The notes under the pieces are model-generated. The model ran no database searches, had not been told where the DNA came from, and worked only from the letters and a program-made list of their open reading frames with translations. A DNA stretch of 64,000 bases from Amanita rubescens (lineage: Eukaryota > Basidiomycota > Agaricomycetes > Agaricales > Amanitaceae), in the NCBI GenBank assembly GCA_015039365.1, contig WION01000052.1, positions 171,032-235,031 on the forward strand. The letters run 5' to 3'. Shown in pieces: positions 1-10,549 of the stretch (its first letter is position 1; every line of letters starts with the position of its first letter). A program made the position numbers and the translations under genes.

Positions 1-1249
1 CTGCGATCACAAAAACTTAACCTATTACCGCGCACCACAACGTCTCACAGCTAGACAAGCAAGATGGTGGAATAATCTCTCAAGATATAATTACCAACTA
101 ATTCACGTACCTGGAGCAAAACTGACTCAAGCGGACGCCCTATCCCGCCGACCTGATCACACTAATGGAGAAGAAGATGACGAAACAGTCACAATGCTCC
201 CTGACTCATTATTCATTCAAGTCATCGCCGAAGACCTCCGAGATCAAGTAAAGAATGCAACTCAAACCGATGAGTTTGCCGAAACCATTAGAAGATGCTT
301 AAAGGAGAAAGGAACAGCGCCCCTCCGCACAGCAATCACCGATTGGACCGAAGATAACGGAATCATCCTATTTAAAAACAAAGCATACGTTCCAATGGAC
401 TCCGATCTTCGCCGATCTATTATTAAAGAATACCACGAAGCACCGAGTGCAGGACACCCTGGATTCTTCAAAACTCTTAGCCTACTAAGGGAACATTATT
501 GGTGGCCTAGAATGACAACACTTGTCAAAAGCTTCATCGACGGATGTCTTACCTGTCAACAGATGAAACCTAATACACACCCCACCGCCGCACCCCTGAT
601 GCCAATTAAATCCCATGCACACCGACCATTTCAACAGATTACTATGGATTTCATCACCGATCTACCGCCTAGTGACGGTTTTGATTCTATCTTTGTCGTG
701 GTCGACCAAGGACTTTCAAAGGGAGTAATTCTATGTCCCTGTAATAAAACTATTACATCAGCCGAAACCGCCGACCTCTACATCAAAGAAGTTTTCAAGA
801 ACTTCGGATTACCAGACATCATGATATCTGACAGAGGACCGCAATTCGCAGCAAAAGTCTTCAAAGGGATAACTAGCGCACTTCAGATCAAACACAAGAT
901 GAGCACCGCCTTTCACCCTCAAACAGATGGACAAACAGAACGCTATAACGCCGTACTTGAAGTATACCTCCGCATATTCTGCGCTTATGAACCAGACAAA
1001 TGGAATAAGATACTTCCCATCGCGCAATTCGCTCATAATTCTAGAACACATGAAGAACTGAAACAATCACCGTTCTATCTCATGTATGGATCTAACCCTG
1101 TGGCACTACCCCAGGTTACAGAACAGTCAGCTACCCCTGTAGCAGACGAACGCATCAGACTCCTGATCAAAGCAAGAGAAGAAGCTCTGGCAGCACACGA
1201 TCTTGCACGCCTCAAAATGGCACAACGAACGATGAAACACTCTAAACCG
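1..1249 (+). pseudogene. pol: A1 pol, RNase H end and integrase core (upstream piece of the interrupted gene)
   Basis: The frame is open from base 1. It carries the end of RNase H (the ADALSRR motif near base 135), then the integrase zinc-binding region (HPGFFKTLSLL near base 460, followed by CLTCQQ) and the DDE core, with D in TMDFITD, D in ISDRGPQF and E in QTDGQTERYN. Integrase joins element cDNA to the host chromosome. The frame runs out just past the junction with the inserted MULE, at a TGA that includes the first element base. The continuation is at 4652-5076 in the same phase, so pol was intact before that insertion. An ATG at 194 is only an internal methionine. Confidence 0.93.
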
Positions 1250-1250
1250 T
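1242..1250. repeat. 9-bp target site duplication of the MULE, left copy
   Basis: CTAAACCGT here is identical to 4643-4651. A 9-bp duplication is the usual length for Mutator-like elements. Removing one copy with the element restores the pol phase. Confidence 0.93.
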
Positions 1251-1420
1251 GAATTTTAAACTTACACCGGACACCGGTGAATGATCGAAATGACACCGGC
1301 GAATGGTGAGGGATGCCAGATGCGATGATGAAGATGATCGGTGCATACAAGTTGTGTGTCGTCATCATCTGCAGTACATACCATGTAGTATTCTAGATCT
1401 AATACACTCTTTCCTACACC

Positions 1421-4238
1421 ATGCCGAAGACTGCATCTCGACGACCAGCGCGTTCCGGTAGTGTCTCTGTGCCAGGGCGACCCAAATCTACCACCACTGG
1501 TACTAACTTGGATCATCACAACTCCGAGTCAGGGTTGCCATCAGATCTACCCAGGCTTCGTCGTCAAGCAGAAAAGGGCACCCCTGTGGTTCCATCACAC
1601 CTTGCGTTAAATGATGAAGAACGTGGCCAAATACAAGACCACTTGGACCTTGTGGGAGTGGATAAGTGTCGGTTTGAGCATACACAAGAGGATCAGGGTG
1701 CGAAATGACTTCCATCTCTGCTCTCAGGCTCACAGTAACGCATATATGTATCTCTCAGACTCTGCCTTTCGTTTACTACATGATTTGAATCTTCACCTGG
1801 GTGGCGAGATGCCCCGTGACGTACGATCAAAAATGTCAATTGTCTATAGTGATTCAGCACGCGTTGGGCCTAATAAGAAGTATACTCGATGGACACGCTT
1901 GTATCAATGCCTCTGCGGAACAAATCACGAAGCGGGCCGCTATGCTTCTAAGAAGAGGCTAATGCCGTGGAAGAACGTCAAATGTAGTATGTATGCACGA
2001 GTAATCACAACCCATGATACCTCCAACAGTAAGTGATTATCATAAAGTTATCAGGGTAAGATTAATCGTTTTCCAGATAAACTCCTTGTAATTGATGAAA
2101 TGTCCAGTATCCTTGAACATTCCGATGCTTGTAGAGACATGATTCTGATGGACCAGAAACCGGCCATTCCGCTGCACCCTGAGCTGCGTGAATATGCTCT
2201 GTCCCTACTTCGCGATCGCATTCCTATCAGCCAAGTCCGCCTGTTATCTCGTGAATGGTCAACCAAACGTTGGGGAGGTGCACCTGGCGACACTCACCAT
2301 CGCTATGTCTTAATGGAGCATGAATCGACGTCACTTTACCGCACCCTTCGCCGTGAGGATGGGATCTCAGCAAAGTCTACAGCTGTCGAGAATCTGTACC
2401 AGTGGTTCGGTGACGATCCAAGACCTCCCATCCCTGAATTAGGCAATTCCTGCCTCTTCTATCAGAACGTTGGCATCGAAAACGATGAACGACTTATTTT
2501 GATCTTTTCCACCCCACGACAACGTCAGATGGCATGGTCACATGGGCATCAGAAGCAAATGATCCTTGATGGGACGTTCGGCGTCTGTTCAACTTGTGTG
2601 CTTGTGTTTTTCCTCATGGTCATTGACGATCGGAATATTGGCGTACCTGTGGCGACCATCATCTTTACGCCAAAGAAGGATGCCAAGGCAGGACATGCCT
2701 CTTACGATAGTCCTTTGCTTGCATGGCTCCTACAACGCTGGAAAGAGGGAATGGGAACTAATTCAGCTGGCGAAAACTTTGAGATCAAAGTGGCAAATAC
2801 TGACAATGATCCTCGTGAGCGACATGGGCTACAGGCTAATTGGAGCAATATTCGGCTCATTTTGTGCATGTTCCATACATGGCAATCTTGGCGAAACGGG
2901 TTGTCCCGGTACCTGTCTTGCGTCCCAAAGGGTGAACCACGCAAACATGTTCGGTCCCATCTTGGCAAATTTCTGATGAGGCAGCTAAAGGAAATCACCG
3001 AGTACTCTGATGCAATTGCGGCTTACAATGTAGAATTGGAGTATTTTCGGTCGCTTTCCAAGGATGGCTCCACGACACTGGACAAGGCGAAATCAAAAGG
3101 CGGACTTGCATTTCTTGGGTACTTCAAGTCGTATCTGGCTCTTCAGGGCTTCTGGAAATCATGGTCACGGGCTGGCATCATCGAAGCTGCCAGTATTTTG
3201 AAAAAGCCGATAGATAGTGTTCCACGCACGACAAACCACCTGGAATCTTTCAACGGTCGCATCAAACACAAATACTTCGCTGCTTACCAACATTCGGGAC
3301 GACTTCCAAGACTAGACGCATGGGTTTTATTACTTGGTACACGAGTTATGCCGGATTTCTTTGCTGAATATGATGAACGCCGCAAAACTGAAGAATATTA
3401 TGAAATGATGCGCTTCGCACCACCTGCCGCTTCTCGCTCATCTCCTGTGGAGGAGGCCAGTTCATCATCAAGTAGGTCCATCATACCATCTAGAAGTCAG
3501 CGAGAGAGGAACACTGTCATATCTTTGACTGACGAAATTGAAAATTCAATGCTTGAAGAACTTCAATCAGACGATAATTCAGAAGCGGCAGACACTGCAA
3601 GTGAAGACGACTCACATCTGGAAGAAGACCATGCCTTGGAGGGTCTGGGATCTCGTCTTGTCATTGAACCAGATGGGCAAGGGAGTAGCTTCTCAACACT
3701 TGATTCCGAGTCATCCGAGTCGGGCGCTGAGGATCATGACATCGCATTACATTCAAGCGTGATTTTAGATCACTTACCAGTTCATTCAAGTGATTCATTC
3801 CCATTCCCACTTGCACAACCACTTGCATCGCATGAAGATGACTCAGATGGGCCTGACACCTCAAATATTCTTGCCGAACTTGACATCAACCTCGTTGGAC
3901 TAGACACTGCCACTGGGTCGCAAAAACTGTCATCAGACACTATTCTGCCCTCAAACACGGAAGTTATTGCTTACCAGCAGGTCCTCGAAGCTGAGGACCA
4001 TCTCCTGCAATCCATACGCACACTGCTCACCGTCTCAAATTCTCCCGATATACAAACGGTCATCCTACCCCATCTCAGCCCTCGGATTCGTTCCCAGCTC
4101 CCATCAACACTTCTATTGAACTCGGAACACTCGGAAATAGGTATCAGCCAGCCTCGATCAAAGGAGAATGGTCCCAAGCACGTACCTTTGATGCGACAGA
4201 AGAAAGAACGTCGAAAACAATCATATTCTATTCGTTGA
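1421..4238 (+). CDS. MULE transposase (one intron, one apparent frame change)
   Basis: The product is a DDE transposase that cuts the element at its terminal repeats. The N-terminal part (1421 to about 1700) contains an LNDEERGQIQDHLD segment. The frame then shifts to that of 1611-2028, with a Cys/His cluster (CLCGTNH, then WKNVKC and TTHD) resembling the zinc-binding domain found before MULE catalytic cores. An intron at 2029-2076 (GTAAGT to CAG, 48 nt) joins it in frame to 2077-4238. The core shows D in MILDGTFGV, D in TDNDPRERHG followed by LCMFHTWQSWR, and E in TNHLESFNG. The last 230 residues are Ser/Asp/Glu-rich and look disordered. The shift near 1690-1710 has no obvious intron around it and is probably a frameshift mutation. 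Confidence 0.85.
2029..2076 (+). other. Spliceosomal intron in the MULE transposase
   Basis: The donor is GTAAGT and the acceptor TTCCAG. Splicing joins THDTSN to NKLLVIDEM, a junction also suggested by the decayed relative at 28182, which reads IVIDEILGIYDH. Confidence 0.8.
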
Positions 4239-4455
4239 TTACTACTATAGTACTAGTGTTCACATTCAAATAAATCAAAAATTCATCAATTGCCAGTGTC
4301 TAGTTATCTACGAGTGAGAGAACGACGAGTGTCCTGTGGTCGCCGCGAGGCAACCAGAAGGTGTCTCCACGTGGGAATATTATCTACTTCTACCACGCCG
4401 TCATCGTGTTTGTATTGCTTTGCTTTACACATATGAGCCAGCAAAAAAACACCGT

Positions 4456-4549
4456 TCACCGACCAAGATGCTACACCGGTCACCGACCAAAATATTACAC
4501 CGGTCACCGACCAAAACGCTACACCGGTCACCACCGAAACACACACCGG
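4456..4549 (+). repeat. Subterminal tandem repeat of the MULE
   Basis: Three 24-bp units (4456-4479, 4480-4503, 4504-4527) and a 22-bp variant (4528-4549) each start TCACC and end ACACCGG. The same ACACCGG core sits inside both terminal repeats and recurs as ACACCGG and ACACCGGCG near 1265-1300. Such repeats are typical transposase-binding sites; binding is inferred. Confidence 0.85.
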
Positions 4550-4642
4550 TCGCTGGTCACCGCCAAAATACACACCGCGCGCCGCGCGGTGTCGGTGTTT
4601 AAATATTCATTCTCCGCGTTCGCCGGTGTGGGTTGAAAATTC

Positions 4643-4651
4643 CTAAACCGT
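4643..4651. repeat. 9-bp target site duplication of the MULE, right copy
   Basis: CTAAACCGT is identical to 1242-1250. Confidence 0.93.
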
Positions 4652-5076
4652 TCAAAGAAGGAGAAAAGGTTTGGCTAGATTCAAAGAACCTACGCATTCC
4701 TTATCAATCACGTAAACTCGCACCTAAACGAGAAGGACCCTTCAAGATAAAGAAAGTCTTAGGACCTGTCACCTATCAACTAGACTTACCGAAACAATGG
4801 AAGATACACAGCGTTTTCCACGCATGTCTACTGTCACCATTCAAAGAAACAGAATTCCATGGACCTAACGACACACGTCCACCACCCGATCTAATAGAAG
4901 GATCAGAAGAATACGAAATAGAAGCTATTCTCGCACACCGAAAGATCGGACGTCAATTACAGTTTCTCGTCAAATGGAAAGGCTATGATACAAGCGAAAA
5001 CACTTGGGAACCCCAAAGGAACTTGTCAAACGCCGAGGATATCCTTGACGAATATAAGAAACGTAGGAAACTCTGA
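4643..5076 (+). pseudogene. pol: A1 pol, C-terminal piece with chromodomain (downstream of the MULE insertion)
   Basis: The piece continues the integrase C-terminus: a basic GPF-type segment (PKREGPFKIKKVLGP) followed by HSVFHACLLSPF and a chromodomain (YEIEAILAHRK, then FLVKWKGYDTSENTWEP). The chromodomain is known in this group to guide integration to methylated histone H3. Without the 3.4-kb insert the frame is continuous with 1-1249. Pol ends in TGA at 5074-5076 and the next codon, in the same frame, is the ATG of the third ORF. Confidence 0.93.
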
Positions 5077-6752
5077 ATGAGCAAAGATTACACCGACAAC
5101 ACCCAGAAACTACCTATGAATCATGGAATCAACAAGAACCTCACCCACGATCTCGCCAACAACGACGAGAGCACCATCACCGGAACCGCCCATATACTCA
5201 GTCTTTACTCAGACAATGACAACGACACCACCACCACCGTTGAATCCCCCGATACATCCAGTAATCAGGATGCTAGCAGAAGGACAACGATCACCGAACC
5301 CAATAGGCCACGCCTCGTTCCTTATCACAGCGCTTCAGATTCTGACAAAGAGAATCGACTTAATGATTCACCCAGAACAAGCCGAGCTACGAGTCCTCAC
5401 GATACCACAGAAGATCAAGATAACGGAGGACATGATGAAGATACAAGGAGAGCTAGGAAAATACTTAATAACATGCGAAAGGTATATCATAACCCCGACT
5501 CTTTTGCCGAATTCGACAAGGAATCAACTGGCGATCTTCGCGACAGAAGCGATGATAACAACCCAACTAGCCCTAGCAGTCGTCGAGTCATGGCAGACAT
5601 CACTCCCTCTGAACCTCAGACGATCTTTACGACATTCGCAGATTATAACAGCTCAGCTCTTATGCGAAAGACTATTGACGACATTAAAAGACTTTCCGGC
5701 CTGCCAATCAATTCTCAGGAACTGGAACGACTTACCAGACTCTGGCGCATTCTCTCAGACGCAAGACTCGCCAAGGCAATCATCGTCAACGCTCGAGAAC
5801 GATACAACTACCACTGCGCAGATCTTATAGAAATCTGGACCAACCTAGATCGTATGGAATGGTACACCAAACTCTCCCATGGATGCACCATCCACCAATT
5901 CGGAATCGACCTCTTACGCCGAATCCTCACCGCTGACGTAGAACGCTTCTACGAACAAGCCATCCTAGACGTCAGAAACGAAACACACCCTCCATTCATC
6001 CTTAACGACGACCCCAACGATCTCGTCGCTATCCATCACAGCTTTGACCCTCATAAGATCGCACCAGACGCACAGCATATCTTGGAACTTACAAACCGAA
6101 CCGAGATTGGAGCAATCGCCCTAGCAGATCTAGCAGATCGAATCAAGGAAATCGCCGAATCCTCTAGACGGACTACCGCATGGACAGAAGATCTGTTTAC
6201 CAAAGGAGCTAAACCGCAGCAACTCTCTCACAATGCTTATGAAGAAGTTGCCCATGTCATGATGGAATTAGATCTCCATCAGAACCTTATACCTTCCACG
6301 CCCGTCACCCAGACCGCTGAAAGATTTAAGAACCTCGGACGCTCGCTCATTCCCCAACATAACCTCTATCGACTATGGAAGGGAACACAGAACAGACCCA
6401 GCAGGCCCCAACCGTCTCCAACGCCGCACCGGCCCCCACCCCCACTGCCTTCAACATTGGCGCCTTCGACGGTCGAGAACGCCTCGCCCGCATTCACCAG
6501 GAAATCTCGGATTTCCTCCACTATCAGTCCCATGTCCGGCTTTTCGCCGCCACATCCCTACCGCCAACCGTCCCTCGTCCCGACGACGAATCAAAGGAGC
6601 GCATCATCAAGCTCCTCAAAGAAGAGAACCGACGCCTCAAGGTTCTCCACAAACTCCTCAACTCGCTTGAGGCCAATAACGAAGAACTCGTCCAAACGTA
6701 TACGGACACGCCCACCGACTGGAACGCAGGAGGATGGAACCAAGACGAATGA
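5077..6752 (+). pseudogene. A1 third ORF (unknown accessory protein), broken by a 1-bp deletion
   Basis: I do not recognise the family. The first about 440 codons share one frame with pol behind its TGA. They encode an acidic, Ser/Thr-rich start, then a conserved-looking helical region (RLTRLWRILSDARLAKAI, IHQFGIDLLRR, YEEVAHVMMELDLHQ, LYRLWKGTQN). In A2 the protein runs on into a C-terminal part with FDGRERLARIHQEISDF and a coiled-coil-like stretch, ending WNAGGWNQDE. In A1 that part lies in another frame (6375-6752), because A1 reads AACAGACCC near 6391-6399 where A2 reads AACAAGACCC. The position after pol is where env genes sit, but no signal peptide or membrane segment is visible. Confidence 0.8.
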
Positions 6753-6880
6753 CTTCGACGTCTTCGTCGACAACTCAGCTGGCTATCATCCTTACGACGA
6801 TGAAGACGCCCGCCATAACCTCGATACCTAGAGGATACCCGCATATTGTTGTTGCGGTCAACAACGTAGAGGAGAGCTAG

Positions 6881-7406
6881 TGTTACAAACACGGTACGGA
6901 CTCCTACATTATGATTACATGACACGTCGGACATGCTTACTTTTTCGTATATGCCTACCCCTTCGTCACATCCCCATTATGTTCATCAAACGGACTACCT
7001 CGTTCTCTTATCGATCCCCATTCCGTTTACCCTATGCCCAACCCCTTATTCATACGCGTACCATCCCCTATGCCCCCTGTTTTACCTATACTTGCTATCG
7101 CCCTTGTTCTACTTACGATACGGCTGTGTTTCTGTACATGTATATAAACCGATGTACTGTAGCGTCGAACCTTAAGTTCGACTTAACTGTCTAGTTTGTC
7201 TTTATCAATATCACATCTCATCTCGCCTAAAGAACGTCGTTTCTACTCCGTTCATTATCGCTCTCAAGGATAAGACTTCTTCTAGTCGTCTTATCACTTA
7301 GCTTATTCGTTCACCTATTGTTTGACTTGTCCGTTGGACTTAGTCTACTTTGTCAAGCGCTCTTAGCGTGGACACATCGTAGGTGGAGATTGACGTGATC
7401 ATAACA
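6881..7406 (+). repeat. 3' LTR of element A1
   Basis: The LTR is 526 bp, starting TGTTACAAACACGG and ending GATCATAACA, so the ends form the short inverted TGTTA/TAACA. A TATA box (TATATAAA) is at 7141-7148, and TAAGTTCGACTTA, the predicted RNA 5' end, is 32 nt downstream at 7173-7185. A purine-rich tract (AGAGGAGAG, 6869-6877) just before the LTR fits a polypurine tract. The LTR is clearly diverged from those of A2 at scattered positions. Confidence 0.92.
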
Positions 7407-7512
7407 CTGTCAATTGCAACAGCAACAACAAACATAGTACATTACTTCTCAGCTTGGTGGGTAAGGTTGCATTAAGACTGTCTGAGACACTATGCATGAG
7501 CTCAGGACTGTG

Positions 7513-7752
7513 TTGTGATGGTAAAATGCATCCAGCCAACTTAAACAATGTCACGCTGGGATCCCATAAAAACTTGAGAGCTCCCAAATAATGTGCCCTT
7601 TCATCTTTCATTTCACTCCTCCACCTTGTCATCGTTAGCCTCTATGCATACTCATCCTCTTTTCTTTTGGTTGTGATGGTAAATCATCTAGCCAACTTAA
7701 ACAATGTCACCAGCAAATTGGGATCCCATAAAAACTTGAGAGCTCCCCAAAA
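7513..7752 (+). repeat. Direct repeat pair of about 80 bp
   Basis: The segment TTGTGATGGTAAA...AGCCAACTTAAACAATGTCAC...GGGATCCCATAAAAACTTGAG occurs at about 7513-7588 and again at about 7671-7752, with small indels and an intervening spacer of about 80 bp. Its origin is unknown. Confidence 0.75.
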
Positions 7753-9244
7753 TCTGATGATCAATTCTGTTGTGACTGAAGTGACTAACAGTGAACAGAA
7801 GCCATCTTGAAGCCCCACATGCCAAGCACAATGCCACGGAGATCCTATCATGTGATGGTAAAGATGCAAAACTGCTGAACTTGGGAGACTATATGTATTC
7901 ATTCAACTAATGCTTGCAACCTGAATTCATCTAACAATAGGCATAACATGAGCAACATGAACAAGGTAACACATCCCATGTACATGGGCTGTGGTGCAAC
8001 TTGATTATGCAGATGATGCTGGTCATCCAGTAAAATATGTTTTGCCAAATTGGACAAAACATGAAATACCTCTTCATATTGTGCATGATCATGCGTGATC
8101 ATGTGTGATTGGTGTGATCACGCATTGTCCATGCATGATTGTGCATAATCATGCATTGACCACAGTGTGGAACATTTTTTTTGAGTTTTTTCTGTAATGC
8201 ATGGTCCATTTGTGATCACAATGACAATATAAATAAATTCACAATCATGCATGAACTATGCATGATTTGCTTTTAGTCAAAGAATACTTCTGTTTGTCAT
8301 CCATACATGATCTGTGTGTTGTCCATGCATGACCAATGCACTGCCTAGATCAGAGTACTTAAATATGGGATGGACATTATTATGAATCACTTGTTCTGTT
8401 CACTAAGACCAACAAATCTTACACTTGCCATGTGGGGGGCTGTGGCCACACAGTCAGAAGTGCACTTGCAAGCTCTATTTTTATTATTTTATTATTATTT
8501 TATTTTCCAATAAACAAAAAGAATTCATATTTTGTATAATATTAGATTGTTATTAAATAAATATTTTGAATTTATTTTGAATTATTGAATTATATGTACT
8601 TTTCTTTTGATTGAGATGCAAATAAGTTACTTGTGAGACAAGCAAGAAACATGTACTAAGATGGAAAGCCATGCATTGACATCACAGCTTGCAAAATGAG
8701 GAGCATGGGACATACCTCACTAATCATGTCTGTCAGACCCTTATCACCTGAGCCAGGAATGAGGCAAGTGTAGGTATACAGGGCTTTTACCATGAGCTCA
8801 TCAGGGCGGTTATCTCACTGTGCAGAGAGTTGGAAGGGAGCTTACAAGGAAGGTGTCACCAAAGATCCAGCTGAGTGTCAAGCCACTGGGTGTTGCATCA
8901 GGAGTTGCACCAGCATGTTGAAGAATATGCAATCCCGAGCGCATCTTGGGCACGATCATTGGGCATGGGAACATGATGTTTCCATTCTTGGATGATGTGA
9001 TGTTTCCCTTTTGAGAAGGTAGTTCTTGATCTCGATACCGTTTTATTAACTGTACAGTTCCTTCTATATTTGATACTGTGGCTTTCGTACACACCTCAGT
9101 CATTTACCACATCAACTGAGGTGAGTTATAGTTTTCTCCTTATGTCGTTTACGTGATTACTTAGTATAGAATAGCTCACTATTCTATTTACAGGTATAGA
9201 TACCGAATATAGTCATTTACCGCATCGACTGAGCTTGCTATTCT

Positions 9245-9590
9245 ATTTACACAGCAGTGGTGGCACTGGGCATTGTGGCATCATCATTAGGGGTTGCATC
9301 AGGAGTTGCACCAGTGGTGGCACTTGGCATTGTACTGGAAATGACAATGGCCATTGTAGTGGTAATGTTGCTGGGTGTTGCAGCCTTCATCATTAGGGGT
9401 TGCATCAGGAGTTACACCAGCAGTGGTGGCACTGGGCATTGTACTGGTAATGTTGCTGGGCATTGCATCACCATTAGGGGTTGCATCAGGAGTTGCACCA
9501 GCAGTGGTGGCACTGGGCATTGTACTGGTAATGTCACTGGGTGTTGTAGTGGTAATGTTGCTGGGCATTGCATCACATCCCAATGGCCTG
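9245..9590 (+). repeat. Degenerate minisatellite (GTGGTGGCACTGGGCATTG family)
   Basis: The core GTGGTGGCACTGGGCATTG starts near 9257, 9314, 9423 and 9503. Between the cores lie copies of GGGGTTGCATCAGGAGTTGC and GTAATGTTGCTGGG. Units are of unequal length, and a further isolated GCATCAGGAGTTGCACCAGC lies near 8896. The open frames over it are repeats of themselves and are not taken as genes. Confidence 0.75.
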
Positions 9591-10544
9591 TAAGTGCCAG
9601 TTCCATGAAACTTGACAACCCAGAAACCCATCATTCCTCTTCCAATTCTGGCTCCATCCTTTTGGAAAGTCCTACTGCAGATTCTGGGACTGGGGTTCAT
9701 GTTTCTGAGTGACAAGAACTTGGTAGTGTACTTTCATGGACTGTCATTAGTAGTCACTCAATCTCATTAACAGAAATGCATGCCCAATTTTTTTATATGC
9801 ATGGATTCCAGCTTGCCAGAAGTTCATGCATGGTCACACTGGTCATGCATATGTACTTAGTAACTTACTACTTGTTTTACCCCACTCATGTACACCACAC
9901 AGTCACCACTGATAGTTGACTGCAGGAACTTTTGAAGGGAGTGCAGACCTTGTCTATGAATGTAATAAGGATAAAAAACCTGTGGCATGCCAGTTAAGTT
10001 CTATTAACCCAAGGGGGTCCATTACCAATCCATGTGTAGTAGCAGTATTTAGGGAGGCTGAGGTTCAGCACAAGGATGGTGATCTTGATTCTGCAGATGT
10101 GACCGTTGATCAAGCTCTTCTTGTGCTACAGGAGAGGTATACTAATTCTATTCTCATCTGCAGTCTGATTAATCATTCCTTACTCCCTCTCAGTACAGGA
10201 GTAGTGCCAACTTTATACAAATCTGGTGTCATCATGAAGGACTGGGCTTTAGTTATTATAGTATGTGGGAAGGGCCCATACTAGATTACAAGATATAACT
10301 TACTTCAGCCACTTCAACCCTCAAGGCATCATGCTCTGAGTATAAGGCATTGTGGTCTGAGCATGGTACCATTTTGGCTTTCAACACTTCAAGTTCCTCT
10401 TTTAACAGTTCAAATTCAGAGTGTGACACTCCAAGTTCAGAGTGCAGTGCCATCTTAAGAGCGAGATCCTTTTTTAGTACTTCATGTTCAGAGCTGGCTT
10501 TGAATGTAACTTACTGCAACTTTGATTTGCTGTTCAATAAGACA

Positions 10545-10549
10545 GGTCC
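10545..10549. repeat. 5-bp target site duplication of A2, left copy (GGTCC)
   Basis: GGTCC directly precedes the LTR at 10550 and recurs at 26095-26099 directly after the other LTR. Five bp is the usual gypsy duplication length. Confidence 0.9.

Larger units (their letters stand above)
1251..4642 (+). mobile_element. Mutator-like (MULE) DNA transposon inserted in A1 pol
   Basis: The element is 3,392 bp. Its left end reads GAATTTTAAACTTACACCGG and its right end, inverted, reads GAATTTTCAACCCACACCGG, matching at 17 of 20 positions. It is flanked by perfect 9-bp duplications of CTAAACCGT. It carries one spliced transposase gene on the plus strand (1421-4238) and a subterminal array of ACACCGG repeats at the right end. 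It is younger than A1, since it is inserted inside it. A much older relative lies near 27960-28780. Transposition competence is doubtful because the transposase frame changes near 1700. Confidence 0.92.
1..7406 (+). mobile_element. Ty3/gypsy chromodomain retrotransposon, element A copy 1 (A1), 5' part outside the window
   Basis: The sequence enters in the RNase H region of pol and continues through integrase, a chromodomain, a third ORF and a 3' LTR at 6881-7406. The pol reading frame is broken once by a DNA transposon at 1251-4642. A second copy, A2, lies at 10550-26094 on the other strand and serves as reference. Integrase and chromodomain identify the chromovirus group of fungal gypsy elements, which target heterochromatin through the chromodomain; this function is known of the group and is not shown here. 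The 5' LTR and gag lie outside the window, so the target duplication (candidate CTGTC at 7407-7411) cannot be confirmed. Confidence 0.93.
7407..10544. other. Old CpG-poor repeat DNA without recognisable genes
   Basis: The stretch is rich in TG and CA, poor in CG, and has an AT-rich part near 8470-8600. It contains direct repeats, a minisatellite and a run of TGCATGATCA-like words around 8085-8350. Short open frames (for example 9916-10284) show no domain I recognise. It reads as decayed transposon sequence, later interrupted by A2, whose insertion site is at 10545-10549. Confidence 0.6.

Noticed and set aside
1242..1249. 8-bp target duplication for the MULE
   Set aside because: The ninth base T is also duplicated, and the inverted ends then align from the first base, so 9 bp fits better.
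4456..4549. Array of short repeats as a possible CRISPR
   Set aside because: The units are directly adjacent with no unique spacers, lie at a transposon end, and the genome is eukaryotic.
5077..6752. Third ORF of element A as an envelope gene
   Set aside because: No signal peptide, membrane segment or Cys pattern; only its position resembles env.
9257..9712. Open frames of 151 and 138 codons on opposite strands
   Set aside because: They translate a minisatellite; the same peptide words repeat in several frames, as expected of repeat DNA without stops.
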